Positions 39,742-48,217 are shown, counted from the first letter of the stretch. The stretch: 64,000 bases of DNA from DATBGO01 sp963695645 (GCA_963695645.1 CAVOHC010000006.1:62001-126000), one strand, 5' to 3'. Program-made: numbers and translations. Notes: generated by a model from the letters alone, not told the origin.

Positions 39742-40677
39742 ATGGACGATGACCAACTGAGCGGCCAGGCCAGGCCCGGGCCGCCGGATCCGGGCCGGCG
39801 GCATCCGGCGCAGCTTCAGGTCGGCGTGGTGGGCGCAGGGCGGGTCGGAACCGTGCTCGCGGTGGCGCTCAGCCGGGCCGGGCACCGGGTGGTGGCCGCG
39901 TCTGCCGTATCTGACGCATCGATCAGGAGGTTCGAGAAGAACCTGCCAGACACGCCGATACGCCAGCCAGCCGAGGTGGTCGCCGAGGCCGATCTGGTGC
40001 TGCTAACCGTGCCCGACGACGTGCTGCCCGGTCTGGTCGCCGGGCTCGCGTCGACCGGGGCCGGGCTGGCGGGCCGCCTGCTCGCGCATGCCAGTGGCCG
40101 GCATGGGCTGGCTGTGCTCGAGCCCGCAACCCGCCAGGGTGCGATGCCGCTGGCATTGCACCCGGTGATGACCTTCCCTGGGCGTCCGGATGACGTGGAC
40201 AGGCTGGTCGGGATCTGCTTCGGCGTGACGGCCCCCGACGCGCTCCGGCCGGTCGCGGAGGCGCTCGTCGTCGAGATGGGCGGCGAGCCGGTGTTCATCA
40301 GCGAAGAACTCCGTGACCTCTACCACGCTGCCCTGTCGGGCGGCGCCAACCACCTGGTGACGCTGGTCGTGCAGGCCGGTGAACTGCTGAAGCAGGCGGG
40401 AGTGCCGGAGCCTGGCCGGATGCTCGGCCCGCTGCTGTCGGCGGCGCTCGACAACGCTCTGCGGCTCAGCGATGCCGCCCTGACCGGGCCGGTCGCGCGT
40501 GGTGATGGCGAGACGGTCGCCAGTCACATCGGGGCGCTCCGGGCGGCAGCGCCCGAGGTGCTGCCCGCCTATCTCGCGATGGCCAGGCTCACCGCTGAAC
40601 GGGCGCTCGCCGCCGGCATCCTCGCGCCTCCCGATGCGCAGCGGCTGCTGGGCGTGCTCGCCGGGACCGGCCTATGA
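39742..40677 (+). CDS. Rossmann-like and DUF2520 domain protein
   Basis: A 311-residue protein: Rossmann domain with VGVVGAGRVGTVLAVALSRAGH near residues 27-48, and an alpha-helical DUF2520 C-terminal domain with LYHAALSGGANHLVTLVVQAGELL and GDGETVASHIGAL. It resembles ketopantoate-reductase or pyrroline-carboxylate-reductase-type enzymes and lies directly before panC as in Mycobacterium (Rv3603c type). A role in pantothenate metabolism is suggested only by context. ATG 39742 has GCGAGG upstream; GTG 39682 is the longer option. It overlaps panC by four bases. Confidence 0.88.
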   Translation: MDDDQLSGQARPGPPDPGRRHPAQLQVGVVGAGRVGTVLAVALSRAGHRVVAASAVSDASIRRFEKNLPDTPIRQPAEVVAEADLVLLTVPDDVLPGLVAGLASTGAGLAGRLLAHASGRHGLAVLEPATRQGAMPLALHPVMTFPGRPDDVDRLVGICFGVTAPDALRPVAEALVVEMGGEPVFISEELRDLYHAALSGGANHLVTLVVQAGELLKQAGVPEPGRMLGPLLSAALDNALRLSDAALTGPVARGDGETVASHIGALRAAAPEVLPAYLAMARLTAERALAAGILAPPDAQRLLGVLAGTGL

Positions 40678-41543
40678 CTCCCGTTCTGGCCACCACCAGT
40701 GCCGCGCTCGCGGATGCCCGCGATACGCTGCCGCAGCCCGTAGTGCTGGTCCCGACGATGGGCGCGCTGCACGCCGGCCACCGCGTGCTGCTGCGCCGGG
40801 CGCGCGAGCTCTCGATGCCCAATGGCAGCCTGCTGGTGTCCATCTTCGTCAACCCGCTGCAGTTCGGGCCGGGCGAGGACTTCGATCATTACCCGCGCAC
40901 CCTGGAGCAGGACCTCGCCACCTGCGCCGCGGAAGGCGCCGCCGTCGTGTTCGCGCCGGACCAGGCGCAGATGTACCCGGCCGAGCAGATGATCAAGGTT
41001 GATCCCGGAACGATGGGGCAGGTACTAGAAGGCAGCTCCAGGCCTGGCTTCTTCACCGGGGTGCTGACCGTGGTGCTGAAACTCTTCCAGCTGACAGCTC
41101 CGGACGTCGCGGTGTTCGGCGCGAAGGACGCCCAGCAGCTCGCCCTGGTGCGGCGCATGACGGCCGACCTTAACCTGGGCGTGCAGATAGCCGAGGCGCC
41201 CATTGTGCGCGAAGCCGACGGCCTCGCCTCCTCCAGCAGGAACGCATACCTGTCGGTCCGCGAGCGAGCGACTGCGCTCGCCCTGTCGCGGGCGATGAGC
41301 GCCGGCCGCCTGGCGGCGTCCGACGGGCCCTCCGCTGCGCGGTCCGCCGCGCGTTCGGTGCTTGCCGAGGCCGCCACGGCACAGCCGCCGCTGGCTCTTG
41401 ACTACCTGGCACTCGTCGCCCCGGATACGTTCGCTGAAATAACGGACGGCACAGCCGGCCCGGCGCTGCTGCTGGTCGCGGCGAAGGTGGGGACTACCAG
41501 GCTGATCGACAATACTGCGCTGGTACTAGGGAGCCCGAGCTGA
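40674..41543 (+). CDS. panC: Pantothenate synthetase
   Basis: A 289-residue PanC with VPTMGALHAGH (HxGH motif H33-H36), FVNPLQFGPGEDFDHYPR, a VFGAKDAQQLALVRR block and the KMSKS-like SSRNAYLS. It ligates pantoate and beta-alanine. In Mycobacterium panD follows panC; here the next gene is coaX after 70 noncoding bases, and panD is not found in the window. Confidence 0.96.
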   Translation: MTPVLATTSAALADARDTLPQPVVLVPTMGALHAGHRVLLRRARELSMPNGSLLVSIFVNPLQFGPGEDFDHYPRTLEQDLATCAAEGAAVVFAPDQAQMYPAEQMIKVDPGTMGQVLEGSSRPGFFTGVLTVVLKLFQLTAPDVAVFGAKDAQQLALVRRMTADLNLGVQIAEAPIVREADGLASSSRNAYLSVRERATALALSRAMSAGRLAASDGPSAARSAARSVLAEAATAQPPLALDYLALVAPDTFAEITDGTAGPALLLVAAKVGTTRLIDNTALVLGSPS

Positions 41544-41613
41544 TGGCCAGGGCAGCTGGCGGCGCACTTGCCCGGCCGTCGGCGGCCGCATCGCAGGGTC
41601 ACGCGGGAGAGCA

Positions 41614-42405
41614 ATGCTGCTGACGATCGACGTGGGGAACACCAACACCGTGCTGGGCGTGTTCGAAGGCGACGAGGTGGTCGAGCACTGGCGGATCGCC
41701 ACCGACCCGGTCCGGACGGCAGACGAGCTCGCGGTCATCCTGCAGGGACTGCTCGCCCAGAGCACCCTGTTCAAGGACACTGACATCACCGGCATTTCGC
41801 TGTGCTCGACGGTGCCGTCCGTGCTGCATGAGATGCGGGAGATGTTCCAGCGGTATTACGGACAGGTGCCCGCCGTCATCGTCGAACCAGGCGTGAAGAC
41901 GGGCGTCCCGATCAGGATGGACAACCCCAAGGAAGTCGGCAGCGACCGGATCATGAACGCTCTCGCGGCGGTGCACCTGTACGGTGGTCCGGCGATCGTA
42001 GTGGATTTCGGTACCTCGACCAATTTCGACGCGGTCAGCGAGCGGGGAGAGTTCGTCGGCGGGGCACTGGCGCCTGGCATCGAGATCTCGGTGGACGCGC
42101 TGTCCCGCAGGGCGGCGCAGCTGCTCAAGGTGGAGCTGACCAGGCCGGTTCACGTGATCGGCAAGAACACCGTCGAGGCGCTGCAGTCCGGGATCGTGTT
42201 CGGGTTCGCCGGCCAGGTTGAGGGAATCGCCAAGCGGATGTCCAGGGAGCTCTCGCCCGGCGACCCGGACGCGGTGACGATCATCGCTACCGGCGGCCTG
42301 GCGCCGCTGGTCATCGATGAGGTCGCCATCATCGACGGTTTCGAGCCCTGGCTGACGCTGATCGGCCTGCGGCTGGTCTACGAACGCAACATCACGCCTT
42401 CCTGA
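41614..42405 (+). CDS. coaX: Type III pantothenate kinase
   Basis: A 263-residue ASKHA-fold kinase: DVGNTNTVLGVFEG at the start, GSDRIMNALAAVHLYG, VVDFGTSTNFDAVS, and GGALAPGIEISVDALSRRAAQL. It phosphorylates pantothenate, next step after PanC, with monovalent cation dependence known for the family. GAGAG-type ribosome-binding site before ATG. Confidence 0.96.
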   Translation: MLLTIDVGNTNTVLGVFEGDEVVEHWRIATDPVRTADELAVILQGLLAQSTLFKDTDITGISLCSTVPSVLHEMREMFQRYYGQVPAVIVEPGVKTGVPIRMDNPKEVGSDRIMNALAAVHLYGGPAIVVDFGTSTNFDAVSERGEFVGGALAPGIEISVDALSRRAAQLLKVELTRPVHVIGKNTVEALQSGIVFGFAGQVEGIAKRMSRELSPGDPDAVTIIATGGLAPLVIDEVAIIDGFEPWLTLIGLRLVYERNITPS

Positions 42406-42475
42406 TCTCGGATAGCCAGCTCGCCACCGACAACCGGCGTGCAGGCGCCAGGTAGGCGCCGGTAACCTCTGGCAG

Positions 42476-44035
42476 ATGACCGACGATGAGCAGAGCCGGG
42501 GATCAGCTGGCCGCGGATCAGCTGGCCGCGGATCAGCTGGCCGCGGATCAGCCCGGCCGGGCGGCACCGTGCCCGAGCAGACGCACGTACGGGTCGCCAA
42601 GCTGGAGCGGATGCGGGCGGCCGGCCTCGATCCCTATCCGGTCGGCTTTGCACGCACCGCGACGATCGGGGAGGTGCGGGCACGCCATCCCGAGCTGGCG
42701 CCAGACACCTCGACCGGCGAGCGGGTCGGGATCGCCGGGCGGGTGATGCTCTACCGCAATGGCGGGAAGCTCTGCTTCGCGACGATCAGGGACGGTACCG
42801 GCGACATCCAGGTCATGATCTCGCTGGAGCGGGTCGGCCCCGACGCGCTCGCCGCCTGGAAGCAGGACGTTGACCTAGGTGATCACATCGGCGTGCAGGG
42901 CGAAGTGATCACCTCACGCAGCGGCGAGCTGTCGGTGCTGGCCGATTCCTTTGTGATCACCGCCAAATCGCTACGGCCGCTTCCGGACAAGCGGGCAGGC
43001 CTGGCCGATGCGGAAGCGCGGGTCCGGCAGCGGTATGTGGAGCTGATCATCAGCCCGGCGGCGCGGCAGATGGCTCACCTGCGGTCCCTCGTCACCAGGG
43101 CGCTGCGCGAGGAACTGCACACCCGCGGCTTCCTCGAGGCCGAAACACCGGTGCTCCAGGTGCTGCACGGCGGTGCCAACGCCCGCCCGTTCGTTACCCG
43201 GAGCAATGCCTACGACATTGACCTGTACCTGCGGATCGCGCTGGAGCTCTACCTGAAGCGCCTGGTGGTCGGCGGCATCGAGAAGGTCTACGAGATCGGC
43301 CGGATCTTCAGGAACGAGGGTGCCGACGCCACGCACAACCCAGAGTTCACCATGCTCGAGCTCTATGAGGCCTATGGCGACTACACCACCATGGCCACGC
43401 TGACCAGAGAGCTGATCCAGGGCGCGGCACGGGCCGCGCTCGGCGGCACCGTGGTGCGCAGGCCGGACGGATCCGAGCACGATATCGGCGGCACCTGGCC
43501 GATGAAGACCGTGCATGACGCGGTCTCCGATGCGCTGGGCGAGCAAGTGACACCGGACACGAGCGAGGAGAGGCTGCGCAAGCTGGCCGCCGGGGCCGCG
43601 ATCGAGCTCGACCCGGGCTGGGGCCGCGGCGAGGTGCTGCTGGAGATGTACGAGCACCTCGTCGAGGCGCGGACCGTCGAGCCGGTCTTCTTCTGTGACT
43701 TCCCTGTCGAAGTCGCCCCGCTGACCAGGGCGCACCGGAATGATCCCAGGCTCGCGGAAAAGTGGGACCTGGTCGCATTCGGGACCGAGATCGGGACCGC
43801 GTACTCCGAGCTGGTGGATCCGGTGGAGCAGCGCGCCCGGCTCACCGCGCAGTCGCTGCGTGCTGCAGGCGGCGACCCGGAGGCGATGCAGCTGGACGAG
43901 GACTTCCTGCGCGCGCTTGAGTACGGCATGCCGCCAACGGGCGGGATGGGGATGGGAATCGACCGCGTCCTGATCATGCTGACCGGCGCCAGCATCAGGG
44001 AAACGATCCTGTTCCCGCTCGTCCGGCCGGAGTAA
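42476..44035 (+). CDS. lysS: Lysine-tRNA ligase, class II, LysX-like sequence type
   Basis: A 519-residue class II LysRS: OB-fold domain (GIAGRVMLYRNGGKLCFATIRDGTGDIQVM), motif 2 region FRNEGADATHNPEFTMLE and motif 3 GMGMGIDRVLIMLTG followed by RETILFPLVRPE. The locus is that of the housekeeping lysS (after coaX). Several stretches (RSNAYDIDLYLRIALELYL, LDEDFLRALEYGMPPTGGMGMG) resemble the LysRS half of actinobacterial LysX proteins more than canonical LysS as I recall them. The N-terminus is extended by G-S-A-G-R repeats. It may supply Lys-tRNA to the MprF-like protein upstream, which is an inference. Confidence 0.93.
   Translation: MTDDEQSRGSAGRGSAGRGSAGRGSARPGGTVPEQTHVRVAKLERMRAAGLDPYPVGFARTATIGEVRARHPELAPDTSTGERVGIAGRVMLYRNGGKLCFATIRDGTGDIQVMISLERVGPDALAAWKQDVDLGDHIGVQGEVITSRSGELSVLADSFVITAKSLRPLPDKRAGLADAEARVRQRYVELIISPAARQMAHLRSLVTRALREELHTRGFLEAETPVLQVLHGGANARPFVTRSNAYDIDLYLRIALELYLKRLVVGGIEKVYEIGRIFRNEGADATHNPEFTMLELYEAYGDYTTMATLTRELIQGAARAALGGTVVRRPDGSEHDIGGTWPMKTVHDAVSDALGEQVTPDTSEERLRKLAAGAAIELDPGWGRGEVLLEMYEHLVEARTVEPVFFCDFPVEVAPLTRAHRNDPRLAEKWDLVAFGTEIGTAYSELVDPVEQRARLTAQSLRAAGGDPEAMQLDEDFLRALEYGMPPTGGMGMGIDRVLIMLTGASIRETILFPLVRPE
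42500..42559. repeat. 15-bp tandem repeat at the lysS 5' end
   Basis: Three exact copies of GGATCAGCTGGCCGC (42500-42544) and a diverged fourth encode G-S-A-G-R units at residues about 9-28 of LysS. The unit is a multiple of three and the frame is kept. Confidence 0.93.
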
Positions 44036-44063
44036 GGCCAGCGGAGTAAGGCCAGCCCGGTGC

Positions 44064-44096
44064 CGCGCTCAGCCGGTGGGGTACCGGCCGAGCGCG
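44064..44096. terminator. Bidirectional hairpin between lysS and NlpC/P60 gene
   Basis: CGCGCTC-A-GCCGGT pairs with ACCGGC-C-GAGCGCG around a five-base GGGGT loop: 13 pairs with a single A/C mismatch. It lies between two convergent genes and has no U tract, as is common for actinobacterial terminators. Confidence 0.7.
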
Positions 44097-44105
44097 ACGG
44101 CCAGG

Positions 44106-45170
44106 TCAGGCGACGATCCGTACCGCTCCGACGTACGCGTTCCAGAAGACCTGCTGGACCTGGACCGGCTGGCCGTAGGTCGGCGCGTCGATCATCATGC
44201 CGTCGCCTACGTACATCCCGACGTGACCGATGTCGGGGAAGAAGAACACCAGGTCGCCCGGCTCCAGCTGGCTCCGCGAGATGTGCTCGCCCTCGTTCCA
44301 CTGGTCGCCGGTGTAGTGATCCAGGCTGATGCCGACATGGGCGTAGGCCCACATCACCAGGCCAGAGCAGTCAAACTCGTTCGGCCCCGCGGCGCCCCAG
44401 ATGTAGGGATCGCCCTGCCTGGTCAGCGCCCACCGCAGTGCCTGCACGCCGATGGAGTTGCCGCCCGGCACGTTGATGGCCGGGTATTTGCCGGTCTGCC
44501 GGAATTGGGCGAATGCCTGCTTATACGCCGCGCTGTTCAGCACGTTCTCTTTGGCCTGGATCGCCGCGACCGTGCCGCTCATCGCCGCCGTGAGCTTCTC
44601 GGCCTGAACCGTCTCCTGGGCAGCGGCCAGCTGGGCGCGCTGCGCTGCCGCCTCAGCGGCGGCGAGCAGGTTCACCTTGGTGCCGTTTTCCTGCTGGAGC
44701 TGCAGCATGATCGAGGCGCGGTCCAGGAATGCCTGCGGATTGCTGCTTTGGAGAAGCTCAAGCGATGGGTCGACGCCGCCGGTGAGGTAACCCTCGGCCG
44801 CTATCTGGCCGACGGCAAGCCTGCCTGCGGCGAGCTGAATCTCGTCGCGCAGGGCGGTCTGGTGAGCGATCTTCGCCTCGGACCGCGCTTCGGTCAGCTG
44901 GATCTTGAGCCCGTCGTACTGCTCGCCGAGGCTGTCGATCTGGTTCGAAAGCTTCGCTGCCTCGGCAAGGAGGGTGCTCATGCTCGGGGGCGAGCCTGCC
45001 GTGCTCGCGGCTCCAATCCCGCTCGGCAATGCCACGCCCACAAGCACCGCAGCGCTCGCCATGATGGCCGTGCGCCCCCATGCGCGGCGGGATGTCGCGC
45101 GGACAGCCGCGCGGAGACGAGTCCCCCGTGAACCTGTCTTGCTGTGCCTGCCCGATGGCAAGCGCTCCAC
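44106..45170 (-). CDS. Secreted NlpC/P60 peptidoglycan endopeptidase
   Basis: A 354-residue exported protein: signal peptide (about 20-56), a coiled-coil Ala/Gln/Glu-rich region (about 65-225), and a C-terminal NlpC/P60 domain with catalytic C268 (FDCSGLVMWAY) and H316 (DIGHVGMYVGDG). This matches RipA-like or p60-type hydrolases, which cut stem peptides in the wall; the coiled coil resembles the autoinhibitory helices of that group. The GTG 45170 start is preceded by GGAGAGGAG. A c-di-AMP riboswitch lies directly upstream, so synthesis probably responds to c-di-AMP level. Confidence 0.93.
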   Translation of the reverse strand: MERLPSGRHSKTGSRGTRLRAAVRATSRRAWGRTAIMASAAVLVGVALPSGIGAASTAGSPPSMSTLLAEAAKLSNQIDSLGEQYDGLKIQLTEARSEAKIAHQTALRDEIQLAAGRLAVGQIAAEGYLTGGVDPSLELLQSSNPQAFLDRASIMLQLQQENGTKVNLLAAAEAAAQRAQLAAAQETVQAEKLTAAMSGTVAAIQAKENVLNSAAYKQAFAQFRQTGKYPAINVPGGNSIGVQALRWALTRQGDPYIWGAAGPNEFDCSGLVMWAYAHVGISLDHYTGDQWNEGEHISRSQLEPGDLVFFFPDIGHVGMYVGDGMMIDAPTYGQPVQVQQVFWNAYVGAVRIVA

Positions 45171-45189
45171 GTGGAGTCTCCTCTCCTAG

Positions 45190-45378
45190 GCCGCCTACCG
45201 GGTTAGCTGACGGGTTCGGGCCGGAGCAGCCCTACGGCAGGCCCTGGTCCCGTGGAGCAGACCAGGACCCGCCGATTCACCCCGGGGAAGGTTGGTTCCC
45301 CGGCTTCCCGGATCGCGTTTCGGCTGGCCGGGAACTCGGCGGGTCGTGCCGTCCGTCCCCGGATTCGGAGGCGGTCGA
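45190..45378 (-). ncRNA. ydaO/yuaA-type c-di-AMP riboswitch
   Basis: The 5' leader of the NlpC/P60 gene carries the conserved elements of this riboswitch on the minus strand: CCGCCTCCGAATCCGGGGA at the 5' end, GGGGAACC, CCCCGGGGTGAATCGGCGGG, a variable hairpin, and the highly conserved C-CCGTCAGCTAACC-CGGTAGGCGG at the 3' end. The closing stem pairs CCGCC with GGCGG. The class binds c-di-AMP and usually represses downstream expression in actinobacterial wall hydrolase genes. The ribosome-binding site follows directly (45178-45186 region). disA lies in the same window. Confidence 0.92.
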
Positions 45379-45761
45379 CGACTGGGTTAACAGCGCTGGA
45401 CATTAATGGAGCGACAGCTTGCCGCGAACCCGAACGGCGAAATTTTTACTTTTCGGCCGGGCGCAGGCCCACGATTGGACCAACGCGTCCGCGTCCATGC
45501 TGACCATGCTCCACCGGCGCGGCTCTTCGGCAGCTTAACTTGGAGTTTTCGCAGGTCACGCCGCGTGTCTCGACGCAAAGCAAGCGCATGTGATCTGCGC
45601 GTGATGTGCATGAATAGCCAGCAGGGCCGAGACTGCGACGCAATACGTATCAGCCTGGTGACGCTCTGTGGAGAAACGAATTGCCACGCCGCCCTGCCGT
45701 TTGCCATGCTGTCCCGAAGCAGAACGACGATGACGCCGAAAGAACCGAAGGTGGGCCCGCG
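45379..45761. other. Intergenic region between riboswitch and argA
   Basis: About 380 bases with no convincing gene; the open frames here have no recognisable protein features. The part near 45400-45450 is less GC-rich (ATTAATGG, AATTTTTAC) and should contain the promoter of the riboswitch transcript. Confidence 0.5.
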
Positions 45762-46313
45762 GTGGGTTATACGGTCAGGCCAGCACGCACCGGCGACGTC
45801 CGGGCCATCAGGCGCCTGATTGACGCCAATCTCGTGTCCGGCCTGCTGGACAAGCCGACGGTCAAGTTGTACGAGGATATCCAGGAGTTCGTGGTTGCCG
45901 TCAGTGCGCCGGTTGGGGACAGTGCGCCGGACGGGGACAGTGCCCCGGAGGGGCACGTGATCGGGTGCGGTGCTTTGCACGTCATGTGGGAGGACCTCGC
46001 TGAGATCCGGACGGTCGCCGTGGCTGCGGACTGCCAGCGGCAGGGCATTGGCGGCTTGCTGGTCGGCGCACTGCTGGCTAGGGCGGGCGAACTCGGCGTC
46101 CGCCGGGTTTTCGTGCTCACCTTCGCCGTGCGCTTCTTCGGCCGCTTCGGCTTCGGCGAGATTAGCGGAGCCTCCACCGACCCGGACGTCTCCGATCCTG
46201 ACGTCTTCGCCGAGTTGCTGCGCTCCGTCGACGAGGGTGTCGCCGAGTTTCTCGACCTGGACCGGGTCAAGCCGAACACTCTCGGCAACACCCGGATGCT
46301 GCTGCGCCTCTGA
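45762..46313 (+). CDS. argA: Amino-acid N-acetyltransferase (ArgA-type GNAT)
   Basis: A 183-residue GNAT protein that parallels the short Mycobacterium ArgA (Rv2747 type): VRPARTGDVRAIRRLID, LYEDIQEFVVA, GCGALHVMWEDLAEIRTVAV with the acetyl-CoA loop QRQGIGGLLV, RVFVLTFAVRFFGRFGF and the C-terminal GVAEFLDLDRVKPNTLGNTRMLL. It acetylates glutamate or glutamine, the first step to arginine. An insertion of about 17 residues after EFVVAVSA comes from an 18-bp repeat. GTG 45762 has GAAGGTG at 8 bases. Confidence 0.92.
   Translation: MGYTVRPARTGDVRAIRRLIDANLVSGLLDKPTVKLYEDIQEFVVAVSAPVGDSAPDGDSAPEGHVIGCGALHVMWEDLAEIRTVAVAADCQRQGIGGLLVGALLARAGELGVRRVFVLTFAVRFFGRFGFGEISGASTDPDVSDPDVFAELLRSVDEGVAEFLDLDRVKPNTLGNTRMLLRL
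45900..45953. repeat. Three 18-bp repeats inside argA
   Basis: Units GTCAGTGCGCCGGTTGGG, GACAGTGCGCCGGACGGG and GACAGTGCCCCGGAGGGG encode D-S-A-P-x-G copies. The insertion falls between two conserved strands of the GNAT fold, likely in a surface loop. Confidence 0.9.
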
Positions 46314-46316
46314 CTG

Positions 46317-46660
46317 CTGCTGCAGAGCCTGCACCTTGCCAGGATGCCGCCGCTGAGTGCTGCTGCGCCGCCGAGTGCTGCTGCAGAGCCTGCACCTTGC
46401 CAGGATGCCGCCGCTGAGTGCTGCTGCGCCGCCGAGTGCTGCTGCGCCGCTGGCTGGAGTGCTGTGCTTGCGGGCCGATTGCTGTGCTTGCGGGACGATT
46501 GCTGTGCTTGCGGGCCGATTGCTGTGCTTGCAGGCCGATTGCTGTGCTTGCGGGCCGGTTGCGGTGCCGCTGGTAGTTGCTGAGCCGCTGGTTGTTGCTG
46601 AGCCCCTGGTTGTTGTTGGGCCGCTGGTAGTTGTTGGGCCGCTGGCTCCGCTCGGCCGCT
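46317..46660. repeat. Three adjacent minisatellites (61-, 20- and 18-bp units)
   Basis: Immediately after the argA stop a 61-bp unit occurs twice (46317-46377, 46378-46438), followed by five 20-bp units at 46461-46560 (consensus GCTGTGCTTGCGGGCCGATT) and about five 18-bp units from 46566 (consensus GCCGCTGGTAGTTGCTGA). The 20- and 61-bp periods are not multiples of three, which argues against conserved coding through the array. Confidence 0.95.
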
Positions 46661-46707
46661 GGTTCTTGCTTCCCTGCGCCTGTTGCCTGGCGGCCGACGG
46701 CGGCGCG

Positions 46708-46861
46708 CTACTTGGCGGCAGCCTTCTTGCTCTTCGGGCCGATGCCGCGAATTTCTCCGACAATCAGCGGCAACTGCTCCAGATTGGTAATCCGGCCGCT
46801 GCGGGCGGCCGATAGCCTGCGGGCCAGTTGGCAAGATCAGTCGCCGGGCGAGCTTGCTCAT
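46708..46861 (-). pseudogene. Remnant of a small basic protein
   Basis: A minus-strand frame ends with ITNLEQLPLIVGEIRGIG and a P-K-S-K-K-A-A-A-K tail before TAG at 46708-46710. It looks like a real protein end, but only 42 codons are open before a TGA; an ATG in another frame at 46861 begins M-S-K-L-A-R-R-L. Probably a decayed or frameshifted small gene. I do not recognise the family. Confidence 0.3.
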
Positions 46862-47003
46862 CCTGAGTTGCTTGCGTCGCCCGGGTCCGTTGGGAAGTAA
46901 TCGGCTCCGTAGCGAACGCGATCGGCTCGCGCCTGAGCATCAGAGGTAATGCAGGTCCGAGTTGGTCACCAGGGCTGGGCATCAAGTTCTGAGCTTGCCG
47001 GGT

Positions 47004-47285
47004 TCACTGGCGGGAGCCACGGAGAGCCAGTCTCGATGCCGAATATACGCGCGGCGAGATCGCCGTAGCGGGCCCAACCGCATCGAAGCCGGATTTGGCG
47101 TCAAGCACGGCAACCATCGCGTCCGCGGGTGCGCTGGCGCCAGATAGCAGCCGGTGCTCGAGCGTGACCTCGAGCAGATGGCGCGAGTCCGGGCGGGGAA
47201 TCGGACGGCCGCCGGATGCCAGCCTGGAGACCTTTGCCAGAGCGGCGGTGATGCGATCTGGTGATGCGATCAGCTGCCTCGAATG
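47004..47285 (-). pseudogene. Coding-like fragment of unknown family
   Basis: On the minus strand about 93 codons (RQLIASPDRITAALAKVSRL ... VAVLDAKSGFDAVGPATAI) have GC-rich third positions and ordinary amino acid composition. No good start or ribosome-binding site is found, and the upstream extension loses the coding look. I cannot name a family. It may be the tail of a lost gene. Confidence 0.3.
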
Positions 47286-47821
47286 CGGGCGTGTAGTGAA
47301 GGTGGTCGAATTCTCTTGGATATCTCGGCGGCCGGCATGAAGCGGACCTACCCGCGCAGCTGGTTGGCGTGGCGGGCGGCAACCGCTGCCTGGCGTGCAC
47401 GCCAAAGATGAGCGTGTCCGCCCGGCGCGGGCGTTTCCTTAAGTCCCTGCGTCCATGCCGGGATGAGTAAATCCCCGGCGCCCGCCGCGGCTGCCCGGCC
47501 CGGCCCCATCGCGTGAGGTGCTGCTGGAGTCCTGCTCCAGGCACCGGACTGCCTGGCCTGAATGTGCAGGTCGGCCTGGACCATGCAGTAGGCGTTCGCG
47601 CTGGAATTGACGTTTCCTTGGCTCCCGCCTGGGCGGCTGGTCCGGTCCTGTCATGTGCCCTGGCCGGCCCCGGCGCGGTTGCCGGCCTACTTGAGCTCCG
47701 GGATCCGGCCGGAGGCCGGGGACCGTCATGGGCCAGAATGCCAATTGAGCACCACCAGCTTTACCCGGGCGGGTGGCCATGGTGCTGCAGGTGGCGGGAA
47801 AGCCAAGTCAGCAGTGCGGGG

Positions 47822-47885
47822 CCGAAAGGAAGCTGGCTGAGCACCGGCCGAAAGGAAGCTGGACGGTCCGGGACCGAAAGGAGGA
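47822..47885. repeat. 26-bp repeat upstream of the small membrane gene
   Basis: CCGAAAGGAAGCTGG recurs at 47822 and 47848, and CCGAAAGGAGG at 47874, at an exact 26-base period. The last copy provides the ribosome-binding site of the gene at 47893, so the array consists of duplicated Shine-Dalgarno-like segments. Confidence 0.85.
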
Positions 47886-47892
47886 GCGCGAC

Positions 47893-48111
47893 GTGATCAG
47901 GGACTTGAGTGTGCTCACGCCGCCGCTCGTTGTGTGCGTTGCATTCCTCATCGGCGTCGGCGCGTTCCTACGGCGTGAGATGGGCGCCCGCCGCCGGCGG
48001 GGCGAGCAGGATGTGTCTGATGATATTTCGCCCAACGGCCCGATTCCGGGTACGGAGGGCAATGAAGCGGCTACGGCACCTGATGATGAGGAAGCGCGTG
48101 GCGCTGATTGA
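47893..48111 (+). CDS. Small single-helix membrane protein
   Basis: A 72-residue protein: VIRDLSVLTPPLVVCVAFLI forms one membrane helix, then a basic patch (RREMGARRRR) and an acidic Pro/Gly tail. GTG 47893 has GGAGGAG at 7 bases. It lies 180 bases before lsr2. I do not recognise a named family; topology suggests an N-out or N-in anchor with the tail in the cytoplasm (positive-inside rule). Confidence 0.6.
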   Translation: MIRDLSVLTPPLVVCVAFLIGVGAFLRREMGARRRRGEQDVSDDISPNGPIPGTEGNEAATAPDDEEARGAD

Positions 48112-48217
48112 TGGACGGGTGATCCTAATATGATTACGGAGAGTTACAGGCCTCTTCCGGATTGCTTCCGTGCATCCGCAATGTGGAACTCTCCCACGTC
48201 AATGAGCATGGCTTGAA

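Larger units (their letters stand above)
46314..47892. other. Long gene-poor stretch after argA
   Basis: About 1.58 kb without a confident intact gene. It contains three adjoining tandem arrays (46317-46660), two minus-strand stretches that look like coding remnants, and a 26-bp repeat leading into the small membrane gene. The rest has only short or antisense open frames without recognisable motifs. Confidence 0.6.

Noticed and set aside
45406..45819. Open frame of 137 codons upstream of argA
   Set aside because: Composition is not protein-like, it overlaps the argA start in another frame, and the region is better explained as leader DNA.
46461..46560. Possible CRISPR array (20-bp repeats)
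   Set aside because: The copies are directly adjacent with no spacers, and no cas genes are present; it is a tandem minisatellite.
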